Below, piece by piece: positions 1 through 11,100 of a stretch of 64,000 bases of DNA (positions within the stretch are counted from its first letter, which is position 1; each line of letters starts with the position of its first letter). The translations under genes were made by a program, and so were the position numbers. The notes below the pieces were generated by a model. That model had not been told where the DNA came from. It did no database searches and worked only from the letters and a program-made list of their open reading frames with translations. Source of the stretch: Sphaerospermopsis sp. SIO1G1 (GTDB lineage Bacteria; Cyanobacteriota; Cyanobacteriia; Cyanobacteriales; Nostocaceae); NCBI GenBank assembly GCA_010672785.1, contig JAAHFX010000015.1:24798-88797 (forward strand), given 5' to 3'.

Positions 1-3000
1 TGTGTAGTTGATGCTGCTTGTGCTAGTTCCTTTGGGGCTTTAAAAATGGCCATTAGTGAATTAGTAGAACATCGCAGTGATATGATGCTCACCGGTGGTG
101 TAGATACCGATAACACCATCATGGCCTACATTTCCTTTAGTAAAACTCCGGCAGTTTCTCCTAGTGAAAATGTCAAACCTTTTGATGCTAAATCTGATGG
201 GATGATGTTAGGTGAAGGCATCGCTATGGTGGTGATTAAACGCCTCGAAGATGCCGTTAAAGATGGTGATAAAATCTATGCCGTAGTTAAAGGAATTGGG
301 ACTTCCAGTGATGGGCGCTACAAGAGTATTTATGCACCTAGAAAAGAAGGACAAGTAAAAGCCTTAGAACGTGCTTATAATGATGCTGGTTTTTCTCCTG
401 CGACTGTGGGTTTAATGGAAGCACATGGTACGGGAACAATGGCTGGAGATCCGACAGAGTTTGGATCTTTGCGGGATTTTGTGAATAAATATGATGACAA
501 AAAACAACATATTGCCATAGGTAGTGTAAAGTCCCAAATTGGTCATACTAAAGCTGCTGCTGGTGCTGCTAGTTTAGTGAAAACTGCCCTAGCTTTACAT
601 CATAAAATCCTCCCTCCCACCATCAATATTACCGAACCAAATCCCAAATTAGATATTGAAAATTCCTCATTTTATTTAAACACTGAAACTAGACCTTGGA
701 TACGTCCAGAAGGTGAAGCTCCAAGAAGGGCAGGTGTAAGTTCCTTTGGGTTTGGTGGTACTAACTATCATGTTGTTTTGGAAGAATATGAAGCAGAACA
801 ACATCAACCTTATCGTTTACATAATGCAGCCAGCGAAGTGTTATTTTTTGCAGAAAATCCAACAGATTTGATTGCTAAATTAGAAGCAAATTATCATAAT
901 TTAGAATCAAATGAAGGGGAAAGATATTATTCCCAATTAATCTTAGAAGCTCAATCTTTAACTATTCCCCAAACAGCAGCTAGAATTGGCTTTGTGGCGG
1001 AGAATAAACAAGAAGCTTGTAAGTTATTAAAAATTAGTCTTGACTTACTCAAAAATAAACCATCTTCTCAATCTTGGGAACATCCACAGGGGATTTATTA
1101 CCGACAAAAAGGGATAGAATTAGAAGGTAAAGTTGTATCTTTATTTTCTGGGCAAGGTTCTCAATACCTAGAAATGGGTAGAGAAGCGGTAATGAATTTC
1201 CCCGCTTTAAGAAGGTTGTATAGTTTGATGGATGGGTTGTTAATTAAAGATAATTTGCAGCCTATTTCGGAAGTTGTTTTCCCTCATCCAACCTTTAATG
1301 AAGTAGAGAAAAAAGAACAAATTGCAACTTTGCAAAGAACAGAATATGCTCAACCTGCTATCGGTGTGTTCAGTGCAGGTTTGTATTCTATCTTCCAACA
1401 AGCAGGGTTTAAATCAGATTTTGCCGCCGGACATAGTTTTGGTGAATTGACTGCCTTGTGGGCCGCGGGAGTGCTGAGTGAAGAAGATTATTTGTACTTG
1501 GTGAAATCCAGAGGGCAAGCAATGGCTGCACCCAAAGATCCTCACCATGATGCAGGTAGTATGTTAGCGGTGAAGGAAGATATCAGCAAAGTAGAAGCTG
1601 TTGTTAAGAACTTCCCAAAAATTGCGATCGCAAATTTCAATTCTCCAACTCAAGTTGTCTTAGCTGGGCCAACTGAAGATATCAAAAAAATTCAGGGTAA
1701 ATTTGAACAGTTAGGATACAGTGCAATTCCATTACCTGTTTCTGCGGCTTTCCACACTCCTTTAATTGCCTTTGCTCAAAAATCTTTTGCCATTGCTACT
1801 AAATCTGTAGCCTTCCAAAATCCCCAATTACCCATTTTCAGTAACGTCACTGGTAAACACTATCCCCACGAACCATCAGCAATTCAAAGAATCTTAGAAA
1901 GTCATCTTTCTAGTTCCGTCCACTTCAAACAAGAGATTGAAAACATCTATGCTGCTGGTGGTTATTGCTTCGTAGAATTTGGCCCAAAACGAATTCTAAG
2001 CAACCTGGTTAAAGATATTTTAGGTGAGCGTCCCCATATTACTATCTCCCTAAATCCTAGTGCGAAGAAAAATAGCGATCGCTCTCTGAGGGAAGCAGCA
2101 ATTCAAATGCGAGTCATGGGGATGGAATTGCAAAATATTGATTCATATCAACTCCCAGAACCAATTCTAGCTAAACCTACCAAAAAAGCTCTCAATATTA
2201 AACTTAAAGGTATTAACTACGTTTCTGATAAAACTAAAAATGCCTTTGCGGAAGCATTAAATGATGGCTTCAAAATTCAAGGTATGCAGGAATCTCCAAC
2301 TTTAGAATTGGAAGAATCTAAAGCTAAAGAAATTTCTGAATCTAAAACCATAGAAATTCAAAAACCATCAAACTCCATAACTCCTAGTACCAATGGTAAC
2401 AACGGCAATGGCAACGGTAACGGTAATAAAAGCAAGAAAAAACCAGTTATTACCGACTTACAACCAATTGCTAAAATAAATCCTCAGCCCCAAGCTATCA
2501 AAGATAAATTACCCACAGTCCCCAATATCACCCCCAAAGGGAATATGGAAACACCAGATAAAAATACCAACTTCCAACAAGTTTTAGAGAGTTTAGAAAA
2601 CCTCCTCAACCAATTCCAAGCTGGGCAAAGTGATAACCTAAAAATTCACAATACCTACCTAAATCATCAAATGGAATATGCCAAAACATTTTTCCAACTG
2701 ATGCAGCAACAAAACGAACTATTCATTAATAGTCAATCTCCCGAAACTGCCCAAATGAAACAAACAGTAATGGACAGTTTTCAACATAGCATGATGCAGT
2801 TTCACAATCAACAAGCTGAAACACTCCGCGTTCATGAACAATATCTCCAAGAACAAGTAGAATATACCAAAAACTTTTTCCAACTCATTCAACAAGAATA
2901 TTCTTTACTAATTGCAGGTAAAGCAGAAAATCTAACAGTAATTCCTCCTCAGTTTACTGAAACACATACCCAAAGTTTACGGGAATTAGTACCAAGTATC

Positions 3001-4629
3001 CCAGAAGTAACTCCTACAGAAAATATAGTTACTCCTACTCCAGAAATAGTAGAGCTACAAAAAACGGTAAAAGTTGAATCTCCCGCTGTAAAAATTCCTG
3101 AACCTGTCATAGAAACTCCCGCACCCATCGCTGAACCAATAGTTGAACCAGTAGCAACAACTGCATTAATTCCTGAACCTACAAACCCAGGAGTTGATAT
3201 TAAAGAACTAGGTAAAAATCTCCTAGAAATTACCAGCGAAAAAACAGGCTATCCCATCGAAATGTTAGAATTTGACATGGACATGGAAGCAGATTTGGGA
3301 ATTGACTCCATCAAAAGAGTAGAAATACTGGGTGGATTGCAAGAATTATACCCTGACTTACCCAAACCCAACTTGGAAGAACTAGCAGAAAAACGCACCA
3401 TCGGTGAAATCGTTGAATATCTGCAATCCCAAAATCAGGTAGTAGGTGACAGTAAACAAGTAATAGAAAATACAGAAGTAGTAGAGGAAGTAAAAGCAGA
3501 AAAACAAGAGCTAATAGTTGCTCCTCAGTTACCACTTCCCACTCCTGAACCAACACCAGAAGTAACTCCAGAACCAGCCAGCGATAGCAACGAATATCCT
3601 GATATAGCTACAACCCTGTTAAACATCACCAGTGAAAAAACAGGCTATCCAGTCGAGATGCTAGAACTAGACATGGACATGGAAGCAGACCTGGGGATTG
3701 ACTCCATCAAAAGAGTAGAAATACTGGGAGGAATGCAGGAAACGTATCCAGATTTACCAAAACCAAATATAGAAGAACTGGGTGACTTGCGGACAATTGG
3801 ACAGATAGTCAACTACCTGGAAACCCTGGTAGCAAGTGAAAAAAAAAAGCCTGATACTAATGCGATAACCGCAGACATCAGCCCTGAAGTGGTGGACTTA
3901 ACCCCACCACCCCTAGTAGATCCCAACTTGCCCCGCCGCCCTGCCAAGCTCAAAACCTTACCCAGACCTGATTTCTGGGAATGTCAACTACCAGAAGGAC
4001 ACATTGGTTTAATCACCGATGACGGCACTCTCACCACCACCAAACTAGCTCACACCCTGCTAGAAAAAGGATGGAAAGTAGTAGTTTTGAGCTTCCCCCA
4101 ATCATTACTTCCAGAACAATTGCCATTACCCGCAGAAGTCACCCGCATCACCTTGGCAAACATGAGTGAAGAACATCTGCAATTACTATTACAAAGCATC
4201 ACCATTCAACACGGAAAGATTGGCTCATTTATCCACCTCCATCCACAATCAAACCTTTCATCCGAAGTAGAAAAAGCTATTGTCAAACAAATATTTTTGA
4301 TAGCAAAACACCTGAAGAAATCCTTAAATGCAGCCGCAGAATTACCAGGAAGAGTCAGCTTTTGTACAGTTGCCCATCTCGATGGTGCATTCGGATTAAA
4401 CCACACAGAAAACTTTGGAATTATCGGCGGTGGATTATTTGGATTAACCAAAAGTTTAAGATGGGAATGGCCACAAATATTCTTGAGAGCAATTGACCTA
4501 AACCCCAACTTAGATCCACACCAATCAGCAGGATATATTGTAGATGAATTGTACGATTCCAACCGATATATTGGCGAAGTTGGTTATAACGAACAAGGTA
4601 GAGTAACTCTAGTCGCTGAAGTTGAATAA
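1..4629 (+). CDS. hglE: Heterocyst glycolipid polyketide synthase HglE-like, KS-AT-ACP-ACP-psiKR (5' partial)
   Basis: Type I PKS of the PUFA-synthase PfaA kind, expected to extend the acyl chain of the heterocyst glycolipid aglycone. The open frame runs from base 1, so the start lies upstream, probably about 200 residues away. Numbering from the first visible codon: KS active-site Cys at residue 7 (DAACASS), then EAHGTGT and GH motifs; FGFGGTN closes the KS. The AT spans about 378-690 with GHSFGE, Ser479. A Pro/Gln/Asn-rich linker follows (about 770-1060). Two near-identical ACPs carry the phosphopantetheine Ser in GIDSIKRVEI at 1103 and 1235. The last ~230 residues resemble the structural (psi) half of a ketoreductase, with no catalytic half; that half starts the next gene. 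By gene order it could instead be named hglF, since I am not certain of the naming upstream of hglD. Confidence 0.88.
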   Translation, partial: CVVDAACASSFGALKMAISELVEHRSDMMLTGGVDTDNTIMAYISFSKTPAVSPSENVKPFDAKSDGMMLGEGIAMVVIKRLEDAVKDGDKIYAVVKGIGTSSDGRYKSIYAPRKEGQVKALERAYNDAGFSPATVGLMEAHGTGTMAGDPTEFGSLRDFVNKYDDKKQHIAIGSVKSQIGHTKAAAGAASLVKTALALHHKILPPTINITEPNPKLDIENSSFYLNTETRPWIRPEGEAPRRAGVSSFGFGGTNYHVVLEEYEAEQHQPYRLHNAASEVLFFAENPTDLIAKLEANYHNLESNEGERYYSQLILEAQSLTIPQTAARIGFVAENKQEACKLLKISLDLLKNKPSSQSWEHPQGIYYRQKGIELEGKVVSLFSGQGSQYLEMGREAVMNFPALRRLYSLMDGLLIKDNLQPISEVVFPHPTFNEVEKKEQIATLQRTEYAQPAIGVFSAGLYSIFQQAGFKSDFAAGHSFGELTALWAAGVLSEEDYLYLVKSRGQAMAAPKDPHHDAGSMLAVKEDISKVEAVVKNFPKIAIANFNSPTQVVLAGPTEDIKKIQGKFEQLGYSAIPLPVSAAFHTPLIAFAQKSFAIATKSVAFQNPQLPIFSNVTGKHYPHEPSAIQRILESHLSSSVHFKQEIENIYAAGGYCFVEFGPKRILSNLVKDILGERPHITISLNPSAKKNSDRSLREAAIQMRVMGMELQNIDSYQLPEPILAKPTKKALNIKLKGINYVSDKTKNAFAEALNDGFKIQGMQESPTLELEESKAKEISESKTIEIQKPSNSITPSTNGNNGNGNGNGNKSKKKPVITDLQPIAKINPQPQAIKDKLPTVPNITPKGNMETPDKNTNFQQVLESLENLLNQFQAGQSDNLKIHNTYLNHQMEYAKTFFQLMQQQNELFINSQSPETAQMKQTVMDSFQHSMMQFHNQQAETLRVHEQYLQEQVEYTKNFFQLIQQEYSLLIAGKAENLTVIPPQFTETHTQSLRELVPSIPEVTPTENIVTPTPEIVELQKTVKVESPAVKIPEPVIETPAPIAEPIVEPVATTALIPEPTNPGVDIKELGKNLLEITSEKTGYPIEMLEFDMDMEADLGIDSIKRVEILGGLQELYPDLPKPNLEELAEKRTIGEIVEYLQSQNQVVGDSKQVIENTEVVEEVKAEKQELIVAPQLPLPTPEPTPEVTPEPASDSNEYPDIATTLLNITSEKTGYPVEMLELDMDMEADLGIDSIKRVEILGGMQETYPDLPKPNIEELGDLRTIGQIVNYLETLVASEKKKPDTNAITADISPEVVDLTPPPLVDPNLPRRPAKLKTLPRPDFWECQLPEGHIGLITDDGTLTTTKLAHTLLEKGWKVVVLSFPQSLLPEQLPLPAEVTRITLANMSEEHLQLLLQSITIQHGKIGSFIHLHPQSNLSSEVEKAIVKQIFLIAKHLKKSLNAAAELPGRVSFCTVAHLDGAFGLNHTENFGIIGGGLFGLTKSLRWEWPQIFLRAIDLNPNLDPHQSAGYIVDELYDSNRYIGEVGYNEQGRVTLVAEVE

Positions 4630-4682
4630 ATCAAAAGGTGGGCATTTGCTCACCTCAACAAAATTACTGTTTCTTTGAACGA

Positions 4683-4787
4683 ACCACAGAGGCACAGAGG
4701 ACACAGAGAAAGACAAGAATAATAATGAAAATTAGAAGTAAAAGTCTATAGGTTCTCTCTGCGTCTTTGCGCCTCTGCGTGAGAAAA
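4683..4787. repeat. Imperfect palindromic repeat between the two KR-encoding genes
   Basis: The 198-base gap after hglE holds CACAGAGGCACAGAGG-type sequence on one side and CTGCGTCTTTGCGCCTCTG on the other. The two arms are imperfect reverse complements, so transcripts could fold into a long hairpin. The right arm, ending GCGTGAGAAAA, recurs upstream of hglD and hglA. It looks like a miniature interspersed element; a processing or attenuation role is only inference. Confidence 0.6.
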
Positions 4788-4827
4788 ATCAAAATCTTTA
4801 AAATCCCCAATTTTAAGCCCAAAAATC

Positions 4828-6555
4828 ATGACAGCAACACAACAAATTAGCCCATCATCTGTATTTGTAGTTAGTGGTGGAGCAAAGGGAATCACTGCTA
4901 AATGTACAATCAAACTAGCACAAAATCAACCTTGTCAATTTATCCTTTTAGGTCGTTCTGAAATTACAGAAGAACCAGAATATGCAGTTGATTGTTTAGA
5001 AGAACCTGCATTAAAAAAACGCATCATGGAAAACTTAATCTCTCAAGGAGAGAAACCCAAACCCATGATGGTGCAAAAGATATTTAATCAGATAAAATCT
5101 AGTCGAGAAATCAAAAAAACTATAGCAGAAATTGAAGCCACGGGAGCAAAAGCAGAATATATCAGTGTTGATGTTACAGACACCATCAAATTACAAATAG
5201 CACTTAATTCTGTTGCTAATAAATTTGGTCAAATCACCGGACTCATACACGGTGCTGGTAACTTAGCCGATAAACTAATTGAAAAGAAAACCAGTGAAGA
5301 TTTTGAAAAAGTCTACACCGCCAAAGTGCAAGGATTACAAAACATACTTAATTGTATAAATCCAGAAAAAATCCAGCATTTAGTCTTATTTTCATCCGTA
5401 AGTGGATTTTATGGTAATATTGGGCAAAGTGATTATGCGATCGCTAATGAAATTCTCAATAAATCCGCTCATCAATTTCAAAAAAATTACCCTAACTCTC
5501 ACGTAGTTGCTATTAACTGGGGTGCTTGGGATAGTGGCATGGTGACACCACAACTGAAAAAAGCCTTTGCAGAAAGAGGAGTACAAATTATTCCTTTAGA
5601 AACTGGTAGTCAAATGTTAGTTAATGAACTACATCCAGCTTACAAAAATCAATCCCAAGTGGTGATTGGTAGTCCTATGAAAATACCACCCACACCCTTA
5701 AAACCCGACCTAAAAAGCTATCGCATCCGCAGAAGGATGACATTAGCAGAAAATCCCTTTTTATATGATCATACCATTGCTGGTGTGCAAGTATTACCAG
5801 CCACCTGTGCCATGTCTTGGATGATTCATGCTTGTGAAGAAATTTATCCTGGATATCGCTACTTAAACTGTCGGGAATTTAAAGTATTAAAAGGTATCTC
5901 CTTTAACTCCACCCTCGCAGAAGAATACATCTTAGAAATTCAAGAACTTTCCAAAGCAGACGGTGAATTTATCGAATTTCAGACCAAAATATTAAGTAAA
6001 AATGCCCAAGGTAAAACACATTATCACTTTTCTGCTATCATCAAAGTAGTGGGAAAAATGCCAGAAGCACCAATCTATGAAAACATGAATCTCACAGAAG
6101 ATAACATCATTACCACCACAGGTAAAGGATTTTATCAAGATGGTGATTCATCCCTATTTCATGGCCCAGCATTCCAAGAAATTACCAGAGTATTAAACGT
6201 TAACCAAAATAAAATCACTGTAGAATGTTGTTGGCCAGAAATATCTGCCCAAGCACAAGGACAATTCCCAGTTAAATGGCATAATCCTTATACCACAGAT
6301 ATAAGTACCCAATCACTTTGGATTTGGTTAAATCACCTTCATCAAGAAGTATGTTTACCAGGGCAATTAACCTATTCAGAGCAATTTTTAGCAGTACCTT
6401 GTAACTCACCATTTTATGTTTCCTGTGAAATTGAAAATAAAACCAACACAGGCATAACAGCAAACTTTATTTTACATAGTACTGAAGGGAAAATCTACTC
6501 CAGAATATTAGGAGCAAAAGCAGTAATTTGGCCGAAGAAAATGCTCAAGAAGTGA
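4828..6555 (+). CDS. Heterocyst glycolipid synthase subunit: ketoreductase catalytic half plus dehydratase
   Basis: A 575-residue protein. Residues about 8-290 are an SDR-type ketoreductase core: Rossmann loop SGGAKGI near residue 12, catalytic Ser in LFSSVSG near 188, Tyr203 in SDYAIAN. Residues about 295-575 are a hot-dog dehydratase like the DH that follows KR in PfaA, with the HxxxGxxxxP motif at His315-Pro324. It would reduce and dehydrate beta-keto intermediates carried by the tandem ACPs of the preceding protein. That protein ends with a psi-KR half, so the KR probably assembles across two polypeptides. ATG start; no strong ribosome-binding site is visible. By position this corresponds to hglF or hglG of other Nostocales; I do not assign which. 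Confidence 0.85.
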   Translation: MTATQQISPSSVFVVSGGAKGITAKCTIKLAQNQPCQFILLGRSEITEEPEYAVDCLEEPALKKRIMENLISQGEKPKPMMVQKIFNQIKSSREIKKTIAEIEATGAKAEYISVDVTDTIKLQIALNSVANKFGQITGLIHGAGNLADKLIEKKTSEDFEKVYTAKVQGLQNILNCINPEKIQHLVLFSSVSGFYGNIGQSDYAIANEILNKSAHQFQKNYPNSHVVAINWGAWDSGMVTPQLKKAFAERGVQIIPLETGSQMLVNELHPAYKNQSQVVIGSPMKIPPTPLKPDLKSYRIRRRMTLAENPFLYDHTIAGVQVLPATCAMSWMIHACEEIYPGYRYLNCREFKVLKGISFNSTLAEEYILEIQELSKADGEFIEFQTKILSKNAQGKTHYHFSAIIKVVGKMPEAPIYENMNLTEDNIITTTGKGFYQDGDSSLFHGPAFQEITRVLNVNQNKITVECCWPEISAQAQGQFPVKWHNPYTTDISTQSLWIWLNHLHQEVCLPGQLTYSEQFLAVPCNSPFYVSCEIENKTNTGITANFILHSTEGKIYSRILGAKAVIWPKKMLKK

Positions 6556-6645
6556 CTGGTGATTGGTGATTGGTGAACAGTGAATAGCAACAACTGAAAA
6601 CTGAAAACTGAAAACTGAAAACTGATAACTGATAACTGAAAAACC
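6553..6645. repeat. Heptamer repeats (STRR) after the KR-DH gene
   Basis: Tandem GATTGGT units are followed by several copies of ACTGAAA and ACTGATA heptamers. These are the short tandemly repeated repetitive sequences typical of heterocystous cyanobacteria. They begin right at the stop codon of the KR-DH gene. Confidence 0.8.
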
Positions 6646-6698
6646 AAGTTTGGGGAATCGCGTAAATCCTAAAAATCCAAGGGAAACGGTAAAAACTC

Positions 6699-6730
6699 TC
6701 TCTGCGACTCTGCGCCTCTGCGTGAGAAAA
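6699..6730. repeat. Interspersed repeat upstream of hglD
   Basis: CTCTGCGCCTCTGCGTGAG followed by AAAA. It is nearly the same as the right arm of the repeat before the KR-DH gene and the repeat before hglA. It ends about 38 bases before the hglD start. Confidence 0.6.
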
Positions 6731-6768
6731 ATACCAAAATCCCTGATACCCAAACGAGGATTTAGAAA

Positions 6769-8124
6769 GTGGAAAAAATAGCCATAATCGGATTATCCTG
6801 CCTCTTTCCAGATGCAAAAAATCCCCAAGAATTTTGGCAGAATCTCAGCGAAGAAAAAGACTCAACCTCTGATATTAGCGTATCCGAACTAGGATTAGAT
6901 CCTAGCATTTTTTACGATCAAACCAAAGGTAAATCGGAAAAATTCTACTTCTTAAAAGGTGGATTTATCCGTAACTTTGACTTCAATCCCCAAGAATATA
7001 ACTTACCTGGGGAATTTGTGGAAAGCTTAGATAATACCTTTAAATGGTCACTATATGCAGCTAAACAAGCAATCATTAACAGTGGCTATTGGGGAAATCA
7101 ATCTGCACTCTCACAATGCGGCGTAATTTTAGGAACTTTAGGTTTACCAACCAAAGCATCAAATCAATTATTCGCGCCCATTTATCAACAAACAATTGAA
7201 CCTACAATTAGTGAACTTTTACATGAAAAAGATTTCCAATTAGGTGGTAAATTAACTACTGCCAAAGCATCACCATATAATGCAATGGTATCGGGTTTAC
7301 CTGCTGCCATAATTTCCCGCGCCTTTAATCTTGCTGGAACTCATTTCTGTATAGATGCAGCCTGTTCATCATCATTTTATGCCATCAAATTAGCGTCTCA
7401 TTACTTACAATCTGGCAAAGCAGATTTAATGTTAGCTGGGGCAATAAGTTGTGCTGATCCGTTGTTTTTAAGAATGTTATTTTCTGGTATTCAAGGATAT
7501 CCTGACAACGGTATTAGTCGTCCTCTCGATCAGACATCACGGGGCTTAATTACCTCCGAAGGAATAGGAATGGTAATGTTAAAAAGACACAGTGATGCTG
7601 TTAGAGATGGAGACAAAATTCTTGCCACAATTTGTGGCAATGGTTTATCCAATGATGGTAAAGGTAAACATCTCCTTAGTCCCAATGCTCAAGGGCAAAT
7701 TACCGCCTATCAAAGAGCTTATGACGAAGCTAAAATTAACCCTCAAGAAATTAATTATTTAGAGTGTCACGCCACAGGAACTCTATTAGGAGATAGCACC
7801 GAATCTAATTCCATTCAAGGTTTTTTTGGAGAGAAAAACGCCAAACCATTCATAGGTTCAAGCAAAAATAATGTCGGTCATTTATTAGTTGCCGCTGGCA
7901 TGGTAGGGATAACTAAGACAATTCTCAGTATGTCACATAATGTGATTCCTGCAACTATCAATGTCAGTCAACCAATAGGCAACGAAAATAGGGTCATTTC
8001 GCCTCAGAATATGATCAGAACTGCCACACCTTGGCCGACACAAGCAACAAATAAATATGTAGCCTTGAGCGCTTTTGGATTTGGTGGTACAAACTCTCAT
8101 TTAATCTTGGCAAAGGGGAATTAA
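6769..8124 (+). CDS. hglD: HglD, stand-alone beta-ketoacyl synthase for heterocyst glycolipid
   Basis: A 451-residue single KS domain with a complete catalytic triad: Cys199 in DAACSSS, His334 in ECHATGT and His371 in NNVGHLL. It condenses malonyl-derived units with the growing chain. GTG start, supported by GAGGA at 6756-6760, eight bases upstream. The hglC start lies four bases after its stop, so the two are surely co-transcribed and probably translationally coupled. The KS partner domain in HglC lacks the active-site Cys, so HglD/HglC probably behave as an active KS with a chain-length-factor-like partner, as in PUFA synthases. Confidence 0.9.
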   Translation: MEKIAIIGLSCLFPDAKNPQEFWQNLSEEKDSTSDISVSELGLDPSIFYDQTKGKSEKFYFLKGGFIRNFDFNPQEYNLPGEFVESLDNTFKWSLYAAKQAIINSGYWGNQSALSQCGVILGTLGLPTKASNQLFAPIYQQTIEPTISELLHEKDFQLGGKLTTAKASPYNAMVSGLPAAIISRAFNLAGTHFCIDAACSSSFYAIKLASHYLQSGKADLMLAGAISCADPLFLRMLFSGIQGYPDNGISRPLDQTSRGLITSEGIGMVMLKRHSDAVRDGDKILATICGNGLSNDGKGKHLLSPNAQGQITAYQRAYDEAKINPQEINYLECHATGTLLGDSTESNSIQGFFGEKNAKPFIGSSKNNVGHLLVAAGMVGITKTILSMSHNVIPATINVSQPIGNENRVISPQNMIRTATPWPTQATNKYVALSAFGFGGTNSHLILAKGN

Positions 8125-8128
8125 GGAA

Positions 8129-11100
8129 ATGGGTATGCAAGAAAATAAAGCTGCGAAAATGGCAATTGTAGGCATGGATGCCTTCTTTGGTGAATGTGAT
8201 AGTTTAGATGCCTTTGAAGGTAGTATTTATGATGGTAAACAACATTTTATTCCCTTACCAGAAAAAAGATGGCAGGGAATTAATGAACAAGAAAAATTAT
8301 TGAAAGCATATGGTTTAGAAACTGGAACAGCACCCAATGGTGCATATATTCAAGATTTTGAAATTGATACTTTACGCTATAAAATTCCTCCCAATGAAAT
8401 AGAAAAACTTAACCCCCAACAATTGTTATTATTAAAAGTTTGCGATCGCGCTCTCAAAGATGGTAACATTCAACCTAATAGTAATGTCGCTGTAATTATT
8501 GCTGCGGATACAGAATTATCTGTTCATCAATTACAACAACGATGGAATACATCTTGGCAAATTAAAGATGGTGTACATGGGGCAGAAATTGATTTACCAG
8601 CCGCACAAATTAATCAACTAGAAACCATCGTTCAAGATAGTATTCATCATCAAGTTGAGATTGGCGAATATATTAGTTATGTTACCAATATTATGGCCAG
8701 TCGTGTATCTTCCTTATGGAATTTTTCTGGCCCATCATTTACCATTAGTGCAGTAGAAACGGCCACTTTTAAAGCCTTAGAATTAGCAGAAATGCTATTA
8801 GCAACTAATGAAGTAGAAGCGGTAGTTGTCGGTGCTGTTGACTTAGCTGGGGGAGTAGAAAATGTCTTACTCCGCAGTCAATTTGGTAAACTAAATACAG
8901 GCATTCATACCCTGAGTTTTGATGAAAAAGCCGACGGTTGGGATGTCGGAGAAGGTGCCGGTGCAGTAGTTTTGCAACGATATGATACAGCATTGCAGAA
9001 TAACCAACGCATCTATGCAATGATTGATGGTTTAAGTATTGCTCAATCTCCCACTATGGCTATAGATGCAAATACCATCAGCCAAGTCTGCAATCAAGCA
9101 TTTAAACAAGCCGATATTCAACCCCAGGCAGTCAATTACTTAGAAGTTTGTGGTAGTGGAATACCCCAAGAAGACACAGCAGAAATACAGGGGATGTTAC
9201 AGGCTTACCCCTCCATAGGCAACGGCTTACACTGTGCCATAGGTAGCGTCAAATCTAATATTGGTCATACATTTGTTGCTTCGGGAATAGCTAGTTTAAT
9301 CAAAACTGCCCTTAGTCTTTACTATAAATATATACCAGCTACCCCTAACTGGTCTGGTGTAAAAACACCGCAAGTATGGGAAGGTAGTCCCTTTTATATT
9401 GCTACTGAGTCTCGACCTTGGTTTTTACAAAAAGAAGTCAAATCTCGAATTTCTGCCATTAATAGTATCGGTTGTGATGGTTCTTTTGCTCATATCATTC
9501 TTTCAGAAGAAACCCAACAAACAGAACGCAACAGCAAATATTTGGAATCACGTCCTTATCATCTATTTCCCATTTTTGGTAATGATGAAACTAGCTTATT
9601 AACAGCATTAAATAATCTAGAAAGAACCATCACCAATGCCGAATGTTTACACACCACTGCTAGTCAAACATTTATTCAATATCAACAAAATTCTAATTCC
9701 AATTATACCCTAGCTATTGCTGGGCGTAACCAAAAAGAACTCCTTAAAGAAATAAATTCTGCGAAAAAAGGTGTAAGCAATGCCTTTATTAATGGTAAAG
9801 ATTGGTTAACACCCATTGGTAGTTACTTCACACCCAAACCATTAGGAAAAGATGGAGAAATTGCCTTTGTTTATCCAGCCGCAGTTAACACCTACGTAGG
9901 AATTGGGAGGACATTATTCCGCCTCTTTCCTAAAGCATTCGATGATGTAATTATTAAAAGTTTGTACAAACGAGCAGCAGATGTAGAGAAATTAGTATTT
10001 CCGCGCAGCTTGAAAAACATCAGCACCAGAGAATTGGAAACATTAGAAAAGAAATTACTAGATGATTCCCTGGCTATGTTTGAAGCAGAAATGCTCTTTA
10101 CCAGATTCATTACCACCATCATCAGTGAAGACTTTAAAATTAAACCCAAATATATCTTTGGATATAGTTTAGGTGAAACCAGTATGATGGTTGCTCAAGG
10201 AGTCTGGAGTGATTTTTATCAAGGTAGTAATACCTTTAACTCCTCATCATTATTCAGTGAGAGATTATCAGGACAAAAAAATGCAGTACGGGAGTATTGG
10301 CAACTACCAAAAAATCCTCATCAACATGATAGTAATTTGTGGAGTAACTATGTTTTAATGTCCACACCTGAGCAAGTCAGAGAAGCATTAAAAACAGAAA
10401 ATCGTGTTTATCTTACCCAAATTAACACCCCAGAAGAAGTATTAATAGCTGGTGAACCAACCGCCTGTGAAAGAGTAATTAAAAAACTAGGATGTAACGC
10501 CTTTCCCGCCCCCTTTGATCACGTAATTCACGCCCCCACAATGGAGTCAGAATACCCAGAACTATTCCGACTCAACAACCTAGCATCACAAAAAATTCCT
10601 GGAGTTACCTGTTATTCTGCCGCCGAATATCAACCCATTACCTTAGAAAAAGACATAATTGCCCACAACATTGCCAAAGGATTATGTCAACAATTAGACT
10701 TTCCTCGCCTAGTAAATCGAGTTTATCAAGACGGAGCAAAAGTATTTATAGAAGCTGGTGCAGGAGGAATGTGTTCACGGTGGATAGATAAAATTTTAGG
10801 ACCCCAAGAACATATTACTATATCCTTAAATCGCCGGGGTATAAACGACCATGCATCTATAATCAAAGCATTAGCAAAACTCCTCAGTCATGGAGTCAAA
10901 TTAGACATTTCACCCCTTTATAACCTCTCTCTTCTCAATCAAAAAATCAACAAGCTTACCTGGAGAAAAGTCACACTAGGTGGTAACTCCATCACCGGCA
11001 AGATTTTAAACGCAGAAAACCGCCAACTCTTCCAAAAATATACCCAAAAAACAACAGAAATAACCACCAAAAACCAAGAGTATAAAATCCTCAACTCTCT

